Positions 45,259-53,863 are shown, counted from the first letter of the stretch. The stretch is 64,000 bases of DNA from Pantoea vagans (GCF_004792415.1 NZ_CP038853.1:3968001-4032000); one strand, 5' to 3'. Notes: generated by a model from the letters alone, not told the origin. Translations and numbers: made by a program.

Positions 45259-45273
45259 GATGATTAATATAGA

Positions 45274-45283
45274 TAGCGCGCTA
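45274..45283. promoter_or_regulatory. palindrome in the ohrR / HD-gene promoter
   Basis: Perfect 10-base palindrome TAGCGCGCTA within an AT-rich 63-base divergent region, 16 bases ahead of the ohrR start. A position over the promoter is what an autorepressing MarR protein would use; binding by OhrR is inferred. Confidence 0.5.
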
Positions 45284-45321
45284 GATAATTGCAAGCAAAC
45301 TTTTTTGTCAGGAGAAAAAGC

Positions 45322-45918
45322 ATGCAGGATTCACTGGAAGAACAGGCGCGTCGTTTCGCCACTGAGGCACATGCCGGTGCCGGTCAGCGCCGCAAATATA
45401 CCGATGAGCCTTACATTGTTCATCCGGCTGCGGTAGTGGAGCTGGTGCGCAGCGTCACTCATGACGATGCCATGTTAGCCGCCGCCTGGCTGCACGATAC
45501 CGTAGAAGATACCTCTGCCACGCAAGGGGATATCGAAGCCCAGTTTGGTACTCGCGTGGCCAGCCTGGTGGAGATGCTGACCGACAGCACACCCACAGCG
45601 GCAAAAAATCGGGCGGCCCGTAAACTGGCGCACTTCCGCCATACGGCCAGCGCCAGTCCTGAGGCGCAGACAATCAAACTGGCTGACATCATCGACAATA
45701 CCCGCGCGATTGTGCGTTTTGATCCTGACTTTGCGCGGGTCTATCTGGTGGAAAAACAGATACAGATTGGGTTGCTGAAAGAGGGCGATGCGCAGTTATG
45801 GCAGCAGGCGTCAACGATCATTGAAAGCGGCCTTGCTCAGCTGCGGGAGCCTCCCTACAACGTGCCAGCGAGCTGGTTTGTGAAGCAGGCCGCTAAATAC
45901 AGCGAAATGCGCGCATAA
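45322..45918 (+). CDS. HD-domain phosphohydrolase (SpoT/MESH1-like)
   Basis: 198 residues from the ATG at 45322, preceded by AGGAGA; a frame reaching 45289 is not needed. An HD metal site can be traced: His34 in YIVHP, His58-Asp59 in AAWLHDTVEDT and a distal Asp122 in LADIIDN. This is the arrangement of the (p)ppGpp hydrolase half of RelA/SpoT and of small stand-alone hydrolases, but no synthetase or ACT part is present. Activity on alarmones is a family inference; other nucleotides are possible. It is divergent from ohrR and ends at a bidirectional terminator. Confidence 0.82.
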   Translation: MQDSLEEQARRFATEAHAGAGQRRKYTDEPYIVHPAAVVELVRSVTHDDAMLAAAWLHDTVEDTSATQGDIEAQFGTRVASLVEMLTDSTPTAAKNRAARKLAHFRHTASASPEAQTIKLADIIDNTRAIVRFDPDFARVYLVEKQIQIGLLKEGDAQLWQQASTIIESGLAQLREPPYNVPASWFVKQAAKYSEMRA

Positions 45919-45943
45919 AAAAACCCGCCAGCGGCGGGTTCTT
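45918..45943. terminator. bidirectional terminator, HD gene / yiaG
   Basis: Perfect 8-bp stem AACCCGCC-AGC-GGCGGGTT (45922-45940). On the minus strand it runs into seven T, making it strong for yiaG; on the plus strand the tail is GTTCTTCT. Confidence 0.85.
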
Positions 45944-45957
45944 CTCGTGATGCCTGA

Positions 45958-46254
45958 TTATTCAAGCAACTGCCGTCCCAGATAGGGATTGGCATGCAAT
46001 AACTTCATTAATTTCTGCGCCGTCGCGGAAGGACGGGTACGCCGTGCTTCCCAGCTTTTCACGGAAGAGACGCTCACGCCCATCACTTTTGCAAATTCAT
46101 CAACCTGCATGCCGGTCATTTCACGCAAACGCTGCGGCTCTGGCTGGGCGGGTTGCTGACGCTGAATAAGTAACTCGGCGGCGCGATCATCACGTGTCAA
46201 AACAATCTGCTCAAGGCTGCTGAGCAATTCAAACATCGGGTCTTTTAATTCCAT
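45958..46254 (-). CDS. yiaG: HTH-type regulator YiaG (HigA/NadS-like, no toxin)
   Basis: 98-residue XRE-family protein matching E. coli YiaG (96 residues) from MELKDPMFELLSSLEQIV onward. The helix-turn-helix occupies the C-terminal half, about 42-85 (REMTGMQVDEFAKVMGVSVSSVKSWEARR). Its sequence type is that of antitoxins such as NadS/HigA, but no toxin gene is next to it on either side. Target genes unknown. AAGGAG six bases upstream gives a strong ribosome site. In E. coli it lies beside yiaF, which here is 2.5 kb away. Confidence 0.9.
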   Translation of the reverse strand: MELKDPMFELLSSLEQIVLTRDDRAAELLIQRQQPAQPEPQRLREMTGMQVDEFAKVMGVSVSSVKSWEARRTRPSATAQKLMKLLHANPYLGRQLLE

Positions 46255-46296
46255 AGAGAACTCCTTAAAAACTCACTATGAAGCACGTGAAAGTAG

Positions 46297-46372
46297 AGAG
46301 GTACGAGCCTGAAGTCAGGACTCTGAAACCGGGCCTGTTTCAGGCTGGATCCCGCAAGGGTTTGTTTTTGTT
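46297..46372 (-). promoter_or_regulatory. structured leader upstream of yiaG
   Basis: Two hairpins lie 50-90 bases before the yiaG start: CTGAAAC / GTTTCAG (46323-46343) and a palindromic block around CCTGA / TCAGG (46308-46319) enclosed by GAG / CTC. If the yiaG transcript starts beyond them they fold in its 5' leader. Read on the plus strand the block ends CCCGCAAGGGTTTGTTTTTG, a weak terminator shape, so a small RNA on that strand is an alternative. Confidence 0.35.
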
Positions 46373-46457
46373 ATGAGAAAAACCATTACGGGACACAGCC
46401 TGCGGTGCACTGCTTTAATGATGTCAGGTCAATGCAACAAATGCCGGGAGACTAAGT

Positions 46458-46541
46458 ATGGATAGAGACCTGACTATTTGCCGCGCAATTTATAATTATT
46501 TTTTTCACTATGGTTTGCCGGAAAAGTTCCAGCACCTCTAA
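46458..46541 (+). CDS. possible 27-residue small protein
   Basis: ATG with GGGAG eight bases upstream opens a 27-codon frame, MDRDLTICRAIYNYFFH...KFQHL. The middle is aromatic and hydrophobic (IYNYFFHYG), so a membrane-associated or leader peptide is conceivable. Right after the start of its 3' end, CCAGCAC (46529-46535) can pair with GTGCTGG about 30 bases on. I know no homologue; the call rests only on the start signal, and an accidental frame cannot be excluded. Confidence 0.3.
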   Translation: MDRDLTICRAIYNYFFHYGLPEKFQHL

Positions 46542-46987
46542 CCTGCTGAGGCAGTTGATTTTTGTGCTGGCATAGCGTGCAAAAAAATCAAATGGTGTTT
46601 GCGATTTATGTGGATGCCATCAAGCTTTTCTCTGGCATATTCTCATTTCTGTGAAGCACTACACCTCTTCACCTTGTGAGTGCAAAATATACGCCAATGG
46701 TTTACTTCCTGAACACTTATATTCACGGTTCTGATTAATTTAAGAATAGTCCTGGTTAGCGCCTGAACCCTGGCGCGCGGCGGCTCACAGTGGAGTGCGG
46801 AGAAATCTTTTACTCTTAACGCCCCTGTATCGTCAGATGAATCAACAGTCATCCTAACGAAACGGCTGACGCCTCATAACGGTGCAGCTGGCGGCTGAAA
46901 ACGAGCCCTTTGCGCGCTAAACGTGCAGCGGTGGAATCACGTGCTGATGACGGGAAAATTCACTCCTGACCTCTTTAAGGAAAAGCG
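46542..46987. other. non-coding stretch upstream of the GGT gene
   Basis: About 450 bases without a believable gene, AT-rich up to 46760. An AAGGA at the end is the ribosome site of the gamma-glutamyltransferase. No operator or terminator was recognised. Confidence 0.4.
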
Positions 46988-48586
46988 ATGCGTGAAACAG
47001 ATTTTAACGTCGGCTATCCCTCTCATCGCGTGCCGATGATGGGCCGCAATGCCGTCGCAACCTCGCAACCGCTGGCGGCACAGGCGGGTTTACGGATGCT
47101 GCAACAGGGCGGGAACGCCGTGGATGCGGCTATCGCCACCGCCATCGCCTTAACCGTGCTGGAGCCGACCGGAAACGGCATCGGCAGTGATGCGTTTGCG
47201 ATTGTCTGGGACGGCAGCGAGCTGCATGGCTTAAATGCTTCAGGCCGGGCGCCCGCCGCCTGGCGTCCCGACCGCTTTGCCGCGCTGAGCGCGATGCCTG
47301 AAACCGGCTGGGAGTCTGTCACTGTGCCGGGCGCCGTCTCGGCGTGGGTGACGCTGGCGCAGCGCTTCGGCACCTTACCGCTGACCACCCTGGCGCAACC
47401 GGCAATTGACTATGCGCGCGACGGCTTTCCGGTCTCTCCGCTGATTGGTCAGCTGTGGCAGCGTGGCTATGACAAGCTGCGGGATCAGCCTGGCTTCAGC
47501 AGCTGCTTTGCGCCGCAGGGCCGTCCACCGCGTACGGGCGAGCTGTTCCGCAACCCGGCACAGGCCCGCACCCTGCAGGAGATCGCTGAGACTGAAGGTG
47601 AAAGTTTTTATCGCGGCGCACTGGCGCAGAAAATGGCGGCCTTCGCCCGCGAACATGGCGCGGCGCTGACGCTGGAGGATTTGAAAAACCATCGTGCTGA
47701 CTGGGTTACCCTGCTGTCGCATCCGTTTGCCGGCGGATCGGTGCAGGAGCTGCCGCCGAATGGTCAGGGGATCGCGACTTTAATTGCGCTCGGCATTCTG
47801 GAAGCGTGGGAGATCAATCGCTATGCACCCGATTCGCCGCAGTGGCTGCATCTTTCTATTGAGGCGATGAAACTGGCGCTGGTTGATCTGGACCGTTATG
47901 TCACTGACGAGGATCACCTCGAATTTCCGGCTGAATTACTCCTGAGCAAAGAGTACATCCGCCAGCGGGCAGCATTAATCGACCCTGACAAAGCAGGAGA
48001 TTTCCGCTTTGGATCACCGCAGCAAAGCGGCACGGTGTATGTCGCGGCAGCGGATGCCAGCGGCATGATGGTCTCTTTCATCCAGTCCAATTACATGGGC
48101 TTTGGCTCTGGCGTGGTCGTACCCGATACCGGCATCAGCCTGCAGAACCGTGGCGCAGGCTTTTCACTCGACCCGGAGCATCCCAACGTCGTGGCGGGCG
48201 GTAAGCGGCCCTTCCATACCATTATTCCGGCCTTTGCGCTGGATCAGCAGGGCCAGCCGCTGATGGCGTTTGGCGTGATGGGTGGCCCGATGCAGGCGCA
48301 GGGACACGTTCAGCTGGCGTTGCGGATTATGCTGCACCGGCAGAATCCGCAGGCCGCGATTGATGCGCCGCGCTGGCGCGTGGTACAGGGACGTGAGGTG
48401 GTGTTTGAATCCACTCTCGATCGCAATACCCTGAGCACGCTGCGCCGTATGGGGCACAATGTGGTGCTGGAAGACCCTCTGAGTAACTACAACTTTGGTG
48501 GCGCACAGGTAATCGTACGCGATCCGCAGGGCTTCTATATCGCAGCCAGCGAGAGTCGCAAAGATGGTCAGGCGGTAGTGTTTTAA
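46988..48586 (+). CDS. gamma-glutamyltransferase family protein (YwrD-like)
   Basis: Ntn-hydrolase-fold enzyme of 532 residues. The autoprocessing nucleophile Thr349 sits in QQSGTVYVAAADASG; the substrate-binding part NPxxxRxxP-like region near 185 and GSDAFAIVWDG near 66 fit the short GGT branch rather than E. coli Ggt. There is no signal peptide, so it should act in the cytoplasm, unlike periplasmic Ggt. Likely substrates are glutathione or other gamma-glutamyl compounds, but related members cut other amides, so specificity stays open. It is a single gene with AAGGA upstream and a hairpin after its stop, and does not belong to the E. coli gene order here. Confidence 0.88.
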   Translation: MRETDFNVGYPSHRVPMMGRNAVATSQPLAAQAGLRMLQQGGNAVDAAIATAIALTVLEPTGNGIGSDAFAIVWDGSELHGLNASGRAPAAWRPDRFAALSAMPETGWESVTVPGAVSAWVTLAQRFGTLPLTTLAQPAIDYARDGFPVSPLIGQLWQRGYDKLRDQPGFSSCFAPQGRPPRTGELFRNPAQARTLQEIAETEGESFYRGALAQKMAAFAREHGAALTLEDLKNHRADWVTLLSHPFAGGSVQELPPNGQGIATLIALGILEAWEINRYAPDSPQWLHLSIEAMKLALVDLDRYVTDEDHLEFPAELLLSKEYIRQRAALIDPDKAGDFRFGSPQQSGTVYVAAADASGMMVSFIQSNYMGFGSGVVVPDTGISLQNRGAGFSLDPEHPNVVAGGKRPFHTIIPAFALDQQGQPLMAFGVMGGPMQAQGHVQLALRIMLHRQNPQAAIDAPRWRVVQGREVVFESTLDRNTLSTLRRMGHNVVLEDPLSNYNFGGAQVIVRDPQGFYIAASESRKDGQAVVF

Positions 48587-48613
48587 GGCCGCGCCAGCGC
48601 GCGTCAGGTCGCT

Positions 48614-48640
48614 AAGCGTGCCTTTCAGCTGCACGCTTTG
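48614..48640 (+). terminator. terminator-like hairpin after the GGT gene
   Basis: 8-bp stem AAGCGTGC / GCACGCTT (48614-48621, 48631-48638) with a 9-base loop, 27 bases after the stop; only a short T-tract follows. Confidence 0.5.
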
Positions 48641-48820
48641 CCCGCAATGGCAGGGACCCTGGCCCCTTCTGACGCGCAGACAATCCCGTTCTTTAACCGG
48701 CGTTTCAGAAAGCGTCTGTTTCACAGGTGGTTTCACATTGTGCCGTGATGCGGGTTTGTTCTATTCTTTAGGCCATTCTTACCTGGACATCCGACAGTAT
48801 CACCGACAGGAGTTGAACCC

Positions 48821-49537
48821 ATGGCTTCAGGACTTACACGCCTTATGGCACGCGGCGGCATGATGCTCGCTGGCGCGCTGATTGTGCTGCAACTCACCGC
48901 GTGCGGTGATAAAGAAGGCGAGCAGCGCAAAGCATTTATCGATTTCCTCCAGAACACCGTGATGCGCAGCGGCGAGCATCTGCCCAGCCTCAGCGAGAAT
49001 CAGAAGCAGAGCTTTGGCAACTTCGCCAGCGATTACGCCATCATGTATGGCTTCTCACAGCAGGCGAACAAGGCCGTTGAGCAGGGTATGCGTCCGGTGG
49101 TGGATGAGCTTTCGGCCATTCGCGTTCCGCAGGATTATCTGAGCCGTCGTGATTCCCTGCGTCAGGCGAACAGCGCACTGGTGATCGTTACCCAGCAGAT
49201 TGAAAGCGCAAAAATGCAGGCGGACAGCAGCAAAGCGGCCCTGAAGCAGCCGGATGATTTGAAAAAAGTCTATGACACCGCCTACAACAAAGTGGTGACG
49301 GTGCCTGCCAATCAGCTGATTCCGCTGCTGCCAAAACTCCAGGCGCTGAGTCAGGGTGCCGTACAGGCCGGCGATTTCCTGCAAATGCAGGGAAACCGTG
49401 TCAGCTTCAATGATGGTGGCGTGCAGTTCCCGACGCAGGATCAGGCTTCACAATATAATGCGCTGATGAGCACGTTATCAGCCAATTCGCAGGCGCTTCC
49501 TCAGGCACAGGCTGCCGTCCAGGGTGGTCTGCAGTAA
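48821..49537 (+). CDS. yiaF: DUF3053 lipoprotein YiaF
   Basis: 238 residues with a lipoprotein signal: a hydrophobic stretch (14-25) ends in the lipobox LTAC, so Cys28 should be lipidated; Gly-Asp after it leaves the final membrane uncertain. The mature part is alpha-helical and rich in Gln, without recognised catalytic motifs, and matches E. coli YiaF (DUF3053). AGGAG lies 8 bases before the ATG; a second Met at residue 9 is possible. Function unknown. It lies just upstream of the mtl operon but is separated by a terminator and the CRP-site array. Confidence 0.9.
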   Translation: MASGLTRLMARGGMMLAGALIVLQLTACGDKEGEQRKAFIDFLQNTVMRSGEHLPSLSENQKQSFGNFASDYAIMYGFSQQANKAVEQGMRPVVDELSAIRVPQDYLSRRDSLRQANSALVIVTQQIESAKMQADSSKAALKQPDDLKKVYDTAYNKVVTVPANQLIPLLPKLQALSQGAVQAGDFLQMQGNRVSFNDGGVQFPTQDQASQYNALMSTLSANSQALPQAQAAVQGGLQ

Positions 49538-49547
49538 AACCGTTTAA

Positions 49548-49585
49548 CGGGCAGGCGTTATTCGTCTGCCCGGCTCATTCCCCTT
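49548..49585 (+). terminator. terminator-like hairpin after yiaF
   Basis: 10-bp stem CGGGCAGGCG / CGTCTGCCCG with one G-U pair and a 5-base loop (49548-49572), ten bases after the stop, then a pyrimidine-rich tail ending CCCCTTTT. Confidence 0.65.
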
Positions 49586-49651
49586 TTCATCTCTCTTCCT
49601 GTCACCTGGATAATGAAGTGTGATCTGGCGCATTTTCGACCAAAAATAGTT

Positions 49652-49667
49652 TGTGATCTAAGTCACA
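49652..49667. promoter_or_regulatory. CRP site 1 upstream of mtlA
   Basis: TGTGATCTAAGTCACA, a perfect match to the core TGTGA-N6-TCACA. About 300 bases before mtlA. A weaker half-match (TGTGA then GCATT) lies just ahead at 49619-49634. Confidence 0.85.
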
Positions 49668-49695
49668 TTTATATAACAAATACCCTGCCGATAAG

Positions 49696-49711
49696 TGTGA
49701 TTCATCTCACA
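49696..49711. promoter_or_regulatory. CRP site 2 upstream of mtlA
   Basis: TGTGATTCATCTCACA, a perfect TGTGA-N6-TCACA, 44 bases after site 1 (about four helical turns). Confidence 0.85.
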
Positions 49712-49768
49712 GATAACCTGCCAGCCCGGCCATAATCCAGGCAAAACAAGCCTTGACACCGGTAAAAA

Positions 49769-49784
49769 TGTGATCGAAGTCACG
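49769..49784. promoter_or_regulatory. CRP site 3 upstream of mtlA
   Basis: TGTGATCGAAGTCACG, one mismatch in the right half-site; 73 bases (about seven turns) after site 2. Confidence 0.8.
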
Positions 49785-49812
49785 CAAATTACCCCTACCA
49801 CCACCCTGAATC

Positions 49813-49828
49813 AGTGACACAGATCACA
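49813..49828. promoter_or_regulatory. CRP site 4 upstream of mtlA
   Basis: AGTGACACAGATCACA, one mismatch in the left half-site; 44 bases after site 3. It is the site nearest to the mtlA promoter, about 140 bases before the coding start. Confidence 0.75.
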
Positions 49829-49970
49829 CTTACTCCATGCGCTACGCAGCGTCAAATTCGCGTGATAGAGTCCGCGTGCATACAGTAATACCACCGGCTT
49901 CGCGTCGGGGTGGCTAAACAAAAACAAGCGCGCTCTCCTATTGCAGCGCGTCTCAATAAGGGGTGGGTTT

Positions 49971-51905
49971 ATGTCCTCATCAGTGAAGGTCAAAGTACAG
50001 AGCTTTGGTCGCTTTCTGAGTAATATGGTGATGCCGAACATCGGGGCGTTTATCGCCTGGGGTATCATCACCGCACTGTTTATTCCAACTGGCTGGATCC
50101 CTAACGAAACGCTGGCCAAACTGGTTGGCCCGATGATCACCTACCTGCTGCCTCTGCTGATCGGTTTTACCGGTGGGCGTCTGGTGGGCGGCGATCGCGG
50201 TGGCGTGGTTGGCGCGATTACGACCATGGGTGTGATTGTCGGTGCAGATATGCCGATGTTCCTCGGTGCGATGATTGCCGGTCCGCTGGGCGGCTGGGCG
50301 ATTAAGTCGTTTGACCGAGCGATTGACGGCAAAATCAAAAGCGGCTTCGAGATGCTGGTTAACAACTTCTCGGCCGGTATTATCGGGATGATCCTGGCGC
50401 TGCTGGCGTTCCTGGCGATTGGTCCGCTGGTTGAAGGTCTGTCACACATTCTCGCCGCGGGCGTGAATCTGATGGTGCAGAACAACCTGCTGCCACTGAC
50501 TTCCATCTTCGTGGAACCGGCGAAAATCCTGTTCCTGAACAACGCCATTAACCACGGTATCTTCTCACCGCTGGGCATCCAGCAGGCGAGCGAAGCCGGC
50601 AAGTCGATCTTCTTCCTGATCGAAGCCAACCCGGGTCCGGGTATGGGCGTGCTGATGGCCTACATGTTCTTTGGACGCGGCAGTGCTAAACAGTCTGCGG
50701 GCGGTGCGGCAATCATCCACTTCCTCGGCGGCATCCATGAGATCTACTTCCCGTATGTGCTGATGGCCCCTCGCCTGCTGCTGGCGGTTATCCTGGGCGG
50801 TATGACCGGCGTCTTCACGCTGACCGTGCTGAACGGTGGTCTGGTCTCTCCTGCCTCACCAGGTTCTATCCTGGCCGTGCTGGCAATGACGCCAAAAGGT
50901 GCCTACTTCGCCAACATCGCCGCTATCGCTGCAGCCTTCGCCGTCTCCTTCGTGGTTTCCGCTATCCTGCTGAAAACCAGCAAAGTCAAAGAAGATGACG
51001 ATATTGAAGCCGCGACCCAGCGCATGCATGAGATGAAAGCGCAGTCTAAAGGCCAGAGCACAACAGGCGGCGCCGTCGCCAGCGATGCTATGAGCGTCGA
51101 GCTGCATCACGTGCGTAAAATCATCGTGGCCTGTGACGCCGGTATGGGTTCCAGCGCCATGGGTGCAGGCGTGCTGCGCAAGAAAGTGCAGGACGCCGGT
51201 CTGAGCAATGTGTCGGTAACCAACACCGCCATCAACGCCCTGCCGGGTGATGTCGATCTGGTGATTACGCATCGTGACCTGACTGAACGCGCGATTCGCC
51301 AGGCACCGCATGCCCAGCATATCTCGCTGAATAACTTCCTCGACAGCGCGCTCTACAGCACCCTGACCGAACGTCTGGTGGCGGCGAACCGCAGCGACGT
51401 ACATCGTGAGACGGTGAACACCGCGCTCTCAGACAGCTACGACGAAGGCAATGCGCACCTGTTTAAACTGGGCGCAGATAATGTCTTCCTCGGTCTGACC
51501 GCCAGCAACAAAGAGCAGGCGATTCGCTTTGCCGGCGAACAGCTGGTCAAAGGCGGTTACGTTGAACCTGAATATATTGATGCGATGCTGGCGCGTGAAA
51601 AACTGACGCCGACCTACCTCGGTGAGTCGATCGCAGTGCCGCACGGCACGGTTGAAGCGAAAGATCGCGTGCTGAAAACCGGCGTGGTGTTCTGTCAGTA
51701 TCCGGCAGGCGTTCTGTTCGGCGAAGAGCCGGACGATGTGGCGCGCCTGGTGATTGGTATTGCGGCCCGCAACAACGAGCACATCCAGGTGATCACCAGC
51801 CTGACCAACGCGCTGGATGATGACAGCGTGATTGAGAAGCTGGCGAATACCACCAGCGTCCAGGAAGTGCTGGATTTGCTGTCAGGTAAGCCTGTAATCG
51901 CGTAA
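49971..51905 (+). CDS. mtlA: mannitol PTS transporter EIICBA, MtlA
   Basis: Inner-membrane permease that imports D-mannitol and phosphorylates it to mannitol 1-phosphate. 644 residues (637 in E. coli). The IIC domain comes first (GGIHEIYFPYV is the substrate-site motif), then IIB with the phosphocysteine Cys388 in VACDAGMGSS, then IIA with the phosphohistidine His558 in AVPHGTVEA. The start at 49971 (MSSSVKVKVQSFGRF) matches E. coli and has AGGGG upstream; a longer frame from 49941 is unrelated. First gene of mtlADR, controlled by CRP through the upstream array and by MtlR. Confidence 0.98.
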   Translation: MSSSVKVKVQSFGRFLSNMVMPNIGAFIAWGIITALFIPTGWIPNETLAKLVGPMITYLLPLLIGFTGGRLVGGDRGGVVGAITTMGVIVGADMPMFLGAMIAGPLGGWAIKSFDRAIDGKIKSGFEMLVNNFSAGIIGMILALLAFLAIGPLVEGLSHILAAGVNLMVQNNLLPLTSIFVEPAKILFLNNAINHGIFSPLGIQQASEAGKSIFFLIEANPGPGMGVLMAYMFFGRGSAKQSAGGAAIIHFLGGIHEIYFPYVLMAPRLLLAVILGGMTGVFTLTVLNGGLVSPASPGSILAVLAMTPKGAYFANIAAIAAAFAVSFVVSAILLKTSKVKEDDDIEAATQRMHEMKAQSKGQSTTGGAVASDAMSVELHHVRKIIVACDAGMGSSAMGAGVLRKKVQDAGLSNVSVTNTAINALPGDVDLVITHRDLTERAIRQAPHAQHISLNNFLDSALYSTLTERLVAANRSDVHRETVNTALSDSYDEGNAHLFKLGADNVFLGLTASNKEQAIRFAGEQLVKGGYVEPEYIDAMLAREKLTPTYLGESIAVPHGTVEAKDRVLKTGVVFCQYPAGVLFGEEPDDVARLVIGIAARNNEHIQVITSLTNALDDDSVIEKLANTTSVQEVLDLLSGKPVIA

Positions 51906-51953
51906 TTTATAGCAATTATTTTCCCTGGGGCGGTCATGCCCGTCCCGATTTCC

Positions 51954-51975
51954 TGGGGCGGGTTTGCCCGCCCCA
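51954..51975 (+). other. mtlA-mtlD intergenic hairpin
   Basis: Perfect 9-bp stem TGGGGCGGG / CCCGCCCCA with a 4-base loop, and a related GGGGCGG block just ahead. With no T-run it more likely stabilises the mtlA message than ends it. Confidence 0.6.
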
Positions 51976-52001
51976 TCGTCATTTGATATGGGTCAAAAAT
52001 T

Positions 52002-53150
52002 ATGAAAGCGTTACATTTCGGAGCAGGAAACATTGGTCGCGGCTTTATCGGCAAATTACTGGCTGATGCAGGTATCGAACTGGTTTTTGCTGATGTGAAT
52101 CAGACGGTGCTGGATGCACTGAACGCGCGTCATGAGTATCCCGTTCATGTGGTTGGCGAGCAGGCCAAAGTGGAAACCGTTAAAGGCGTCAGTGCGGTCA
52201 ACAGCACCAGCGATGAGATCATCACCCTGGTGTCTGAAGTCGATCTGGTCACCACCGCCGTGGGTCCGCAGATTCTGGAGCGTATTGCCGGCAGTGTGGC
52301 TAAAGGACTGGCAAAACGCAGCGACAACGGCAACACCCGTCCGTTAAATATCATCGCCTGTGAAAACATGGTGCGCGGCACCAGCCAGCTGAAACAGCAC
52401 GTGCTGAAGGCACTGCCGGAGCAGTATCACGCCTGGCTGGAGCAGCATGTCGGCTTTGTAGATTCCGCTGTCGATCGCATCGTGCCCCCGTCTGAAGCAG
52501 GAAGCACCGATCCGCTGGAAGTGACCGTTGAGACCTTCAGCGAATGGATCGTCGATAAAACTCAGTTTAAAGGCGACCTGCCGACCATTCCGGGCATGGA
52601 GCTGACGGATAATCTGATGGCCTTTGTTGAGCGTAAACTCTTTACCCTGAATACCGGTCACGCCATTACCGCCTACCTCGGCCAGCTGGCCGGTCACCAG
52701 ACCATTCGCGACGCCATCCTCGACGAAAAAGTCCGGGCCGTGGTGAAAGGCGCAATGGAAGAGAGCGGCGCGGTGCTGATCAAGCGTTACGGTTTTGACG
52801 CGGAGAAGCATGCGGCTTACATCCGGAAGATTCTGGGTCGTTTTGAAAATCCGTATCTGAAAGATGATGTGGAACGCGTGGGTCGTCAGCCGCTGCGTAA
52901 ACTCAGCGCGGGCGATCGCCTGATCAAGCCGACGCTGGGCACGCTGGAATATGGTTTGCCGCACGCCAGCCTGGTGCAGGGCATTGCCGCCGCGATGCAC
53001 TATCGCAGCGATCAGGACCCCCAGGCGCAGGAGCTGGCTACGCTGCTGGCTGAAAAAGGCCCACAGGCGACGCTGGCTGAGATTTCAGGGCTGGATGCCG
53101 ACAGCGAAGTGGTGGCTTCTGTGGTGAGCGCCTGGCACGCTATGGCATAA
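52002..53150 (+). CDS. mtlD: mannitol-1-phosphate 5-dehydrogenase MtlD
   Basis: Cytoplasmic NAD-dependent enzyme that turns mannitol 1-phosphate into fructose 6-phosphate. 382 residues, as in E. coli. The N-terminus [20 protein letters not shown] contains the Rossmann GxGxxG motif (GAGNIG). The catalytic polyol-dehydrogenase motif is seen around [16 protein letters not shown] (Lys and His). It follows mtlA by 96 bases and precedes mtlR by 7. Confidence 0.98.
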   Translation: MKALHFGAGNIGRGFIGKLLADAGIELVFADVNQTVLDALNARHEYPVHVVGEQAKVETVKGVSAVNSTSDEIITLVSEVDLVTTAVGPQILERIAGSVAKGLAKRSDNGNTRPLNIIACENMVRGTSQLKQHVLKALPEQYHAWLEQHVGFVDSAVDRIVPPSEAGSTDPLEVTVETFSEWIVDKTQFKGDLPTIPGMELTDNLMAFVERKLFTLNTGHAITAYLGQLAGHQTIRDAILDEKVRAVVKGAMEESGAVLIKRYGFDAEKHAAYIRKILGRFENPYLKDDVERVGRQPLRKLSAGDRLIKPTLGTLEYGLPHASLVQGIAAAMHYRSDQDPQAQELATLLAEKGPQATLAEISGLDADSEVVASVVSAWHAMA

Positions 53151-53157
53151 TGCGCGC

Positions 53158-53760
53158 GTGTTAGTGATGCAAGCCGGGCGCAGTTCGCCTGCGCCCGACG
53201 GCGGTATTGAACCCATGCAGGCAATAATGGAAGAGAAGCAGGCTTTTGAGAACCGGGTGCTTGAGCGCCTGAACGCCGGTCGTTCGGTGAGAAGCTTTCT
53301 GATCGCCGCCGTTGAGCTATTGGCTGAAGCCGTCAATCTGCTGGTGCTGCAGGTGTTTCGTAAAGATGACTATGCGGTGAAATATGCGGTAGAGCCGCTG
53401 CTGCTGGGCGATGGTCCTCTGGGCGAACTCTCGGTTCGCCTGAAGCTGATTTACGGACTTGGCGTCATCAGTCGCCACGAATATGAAGATGGTGAACTGC
53501 TGCTGGCGCTGCGCGAAGAGCTGAATCACGACAGCGGCGATTATCGTTTTACCGACGATGAGATCCTGGGCCCGTTTGGTGAGCTGCACTGTGTGACCGC
53601 CTGGCCGCCTGCGCCGGTGTTTCACACCGACGATGCCGAGCTGCGCAGCATGCAGCAGCAGCGCTATCTGCAAATGGTGCGATCCACCATGGTCCTGTCG
53701 CTGACCGAGCTGATCGCCCGCATCAGTATGAAGCAGGCGTTTAAAAAGTCCGGTAGCTAA
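53158..53760 (+). CDS. mtlR: mannitol operon repressor MtlR
   Basis: Up to 200 residues; E. coli MtlR has 195. It lowers mtl expression without a classical HTH, and binds other regulators in E. coli. The strongly conserved part begins at [22 protein letters not shown] and includes [20 protein letters not shown] and [13 protein letters not shown]. The first possible start is a GTG at 53158, seven bases after mtlD; an ATG three codons on and one at residue 20 are alternatives, and no ribosome site decides between them. The length to the conserved block best fits the GTG. Confidence 0.93.
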   Translation: MLVMQAGRSSPAPDGGIEPMQAIMEEKQAFENRVLERLNAGRSVRSFLIAAVELLAEAVNLLVLQVFRKDDYAVKYAVEPLLLGDGPLGELSVRLKLIYGLGVISRHEYEDGELLLALREELNHDSGDYRFTDDEILGPFGELHCVTAWPPAPVFHTDDAELRSMQQQRYLQMVRSTMVLSLTELIARISMKQAFKKSGS

Positions 53761-53767
53761 TCCTGTC

Positions 53768-53790
53768 AGGCGTCATCACGACGCCTTTTT
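53768..53790 (+). terminator. terminator of the mtl operon
   Basis: 7-bp stem AGGCGTC-ATCAC-GACGCCT followed by TTTT, eight bases after the mtlR stop. Confidence 0.85.
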
Positions 53791-53863
53791 CGTCTTAACC
53801 TGGCCGGGAATATACGTCAGATTTGGTGTATCCTTGGCCTGTTTTCCTCAACGAGTTGTTGTC

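Noticed and set aside
45958..46254. yiaG as half of a toxin-antitoxin pair
   Set aside because: No toxin-sized frame lies next to it on either side; the neighbours are an HD hydrolase ending at a terminator and a non-coding gap.
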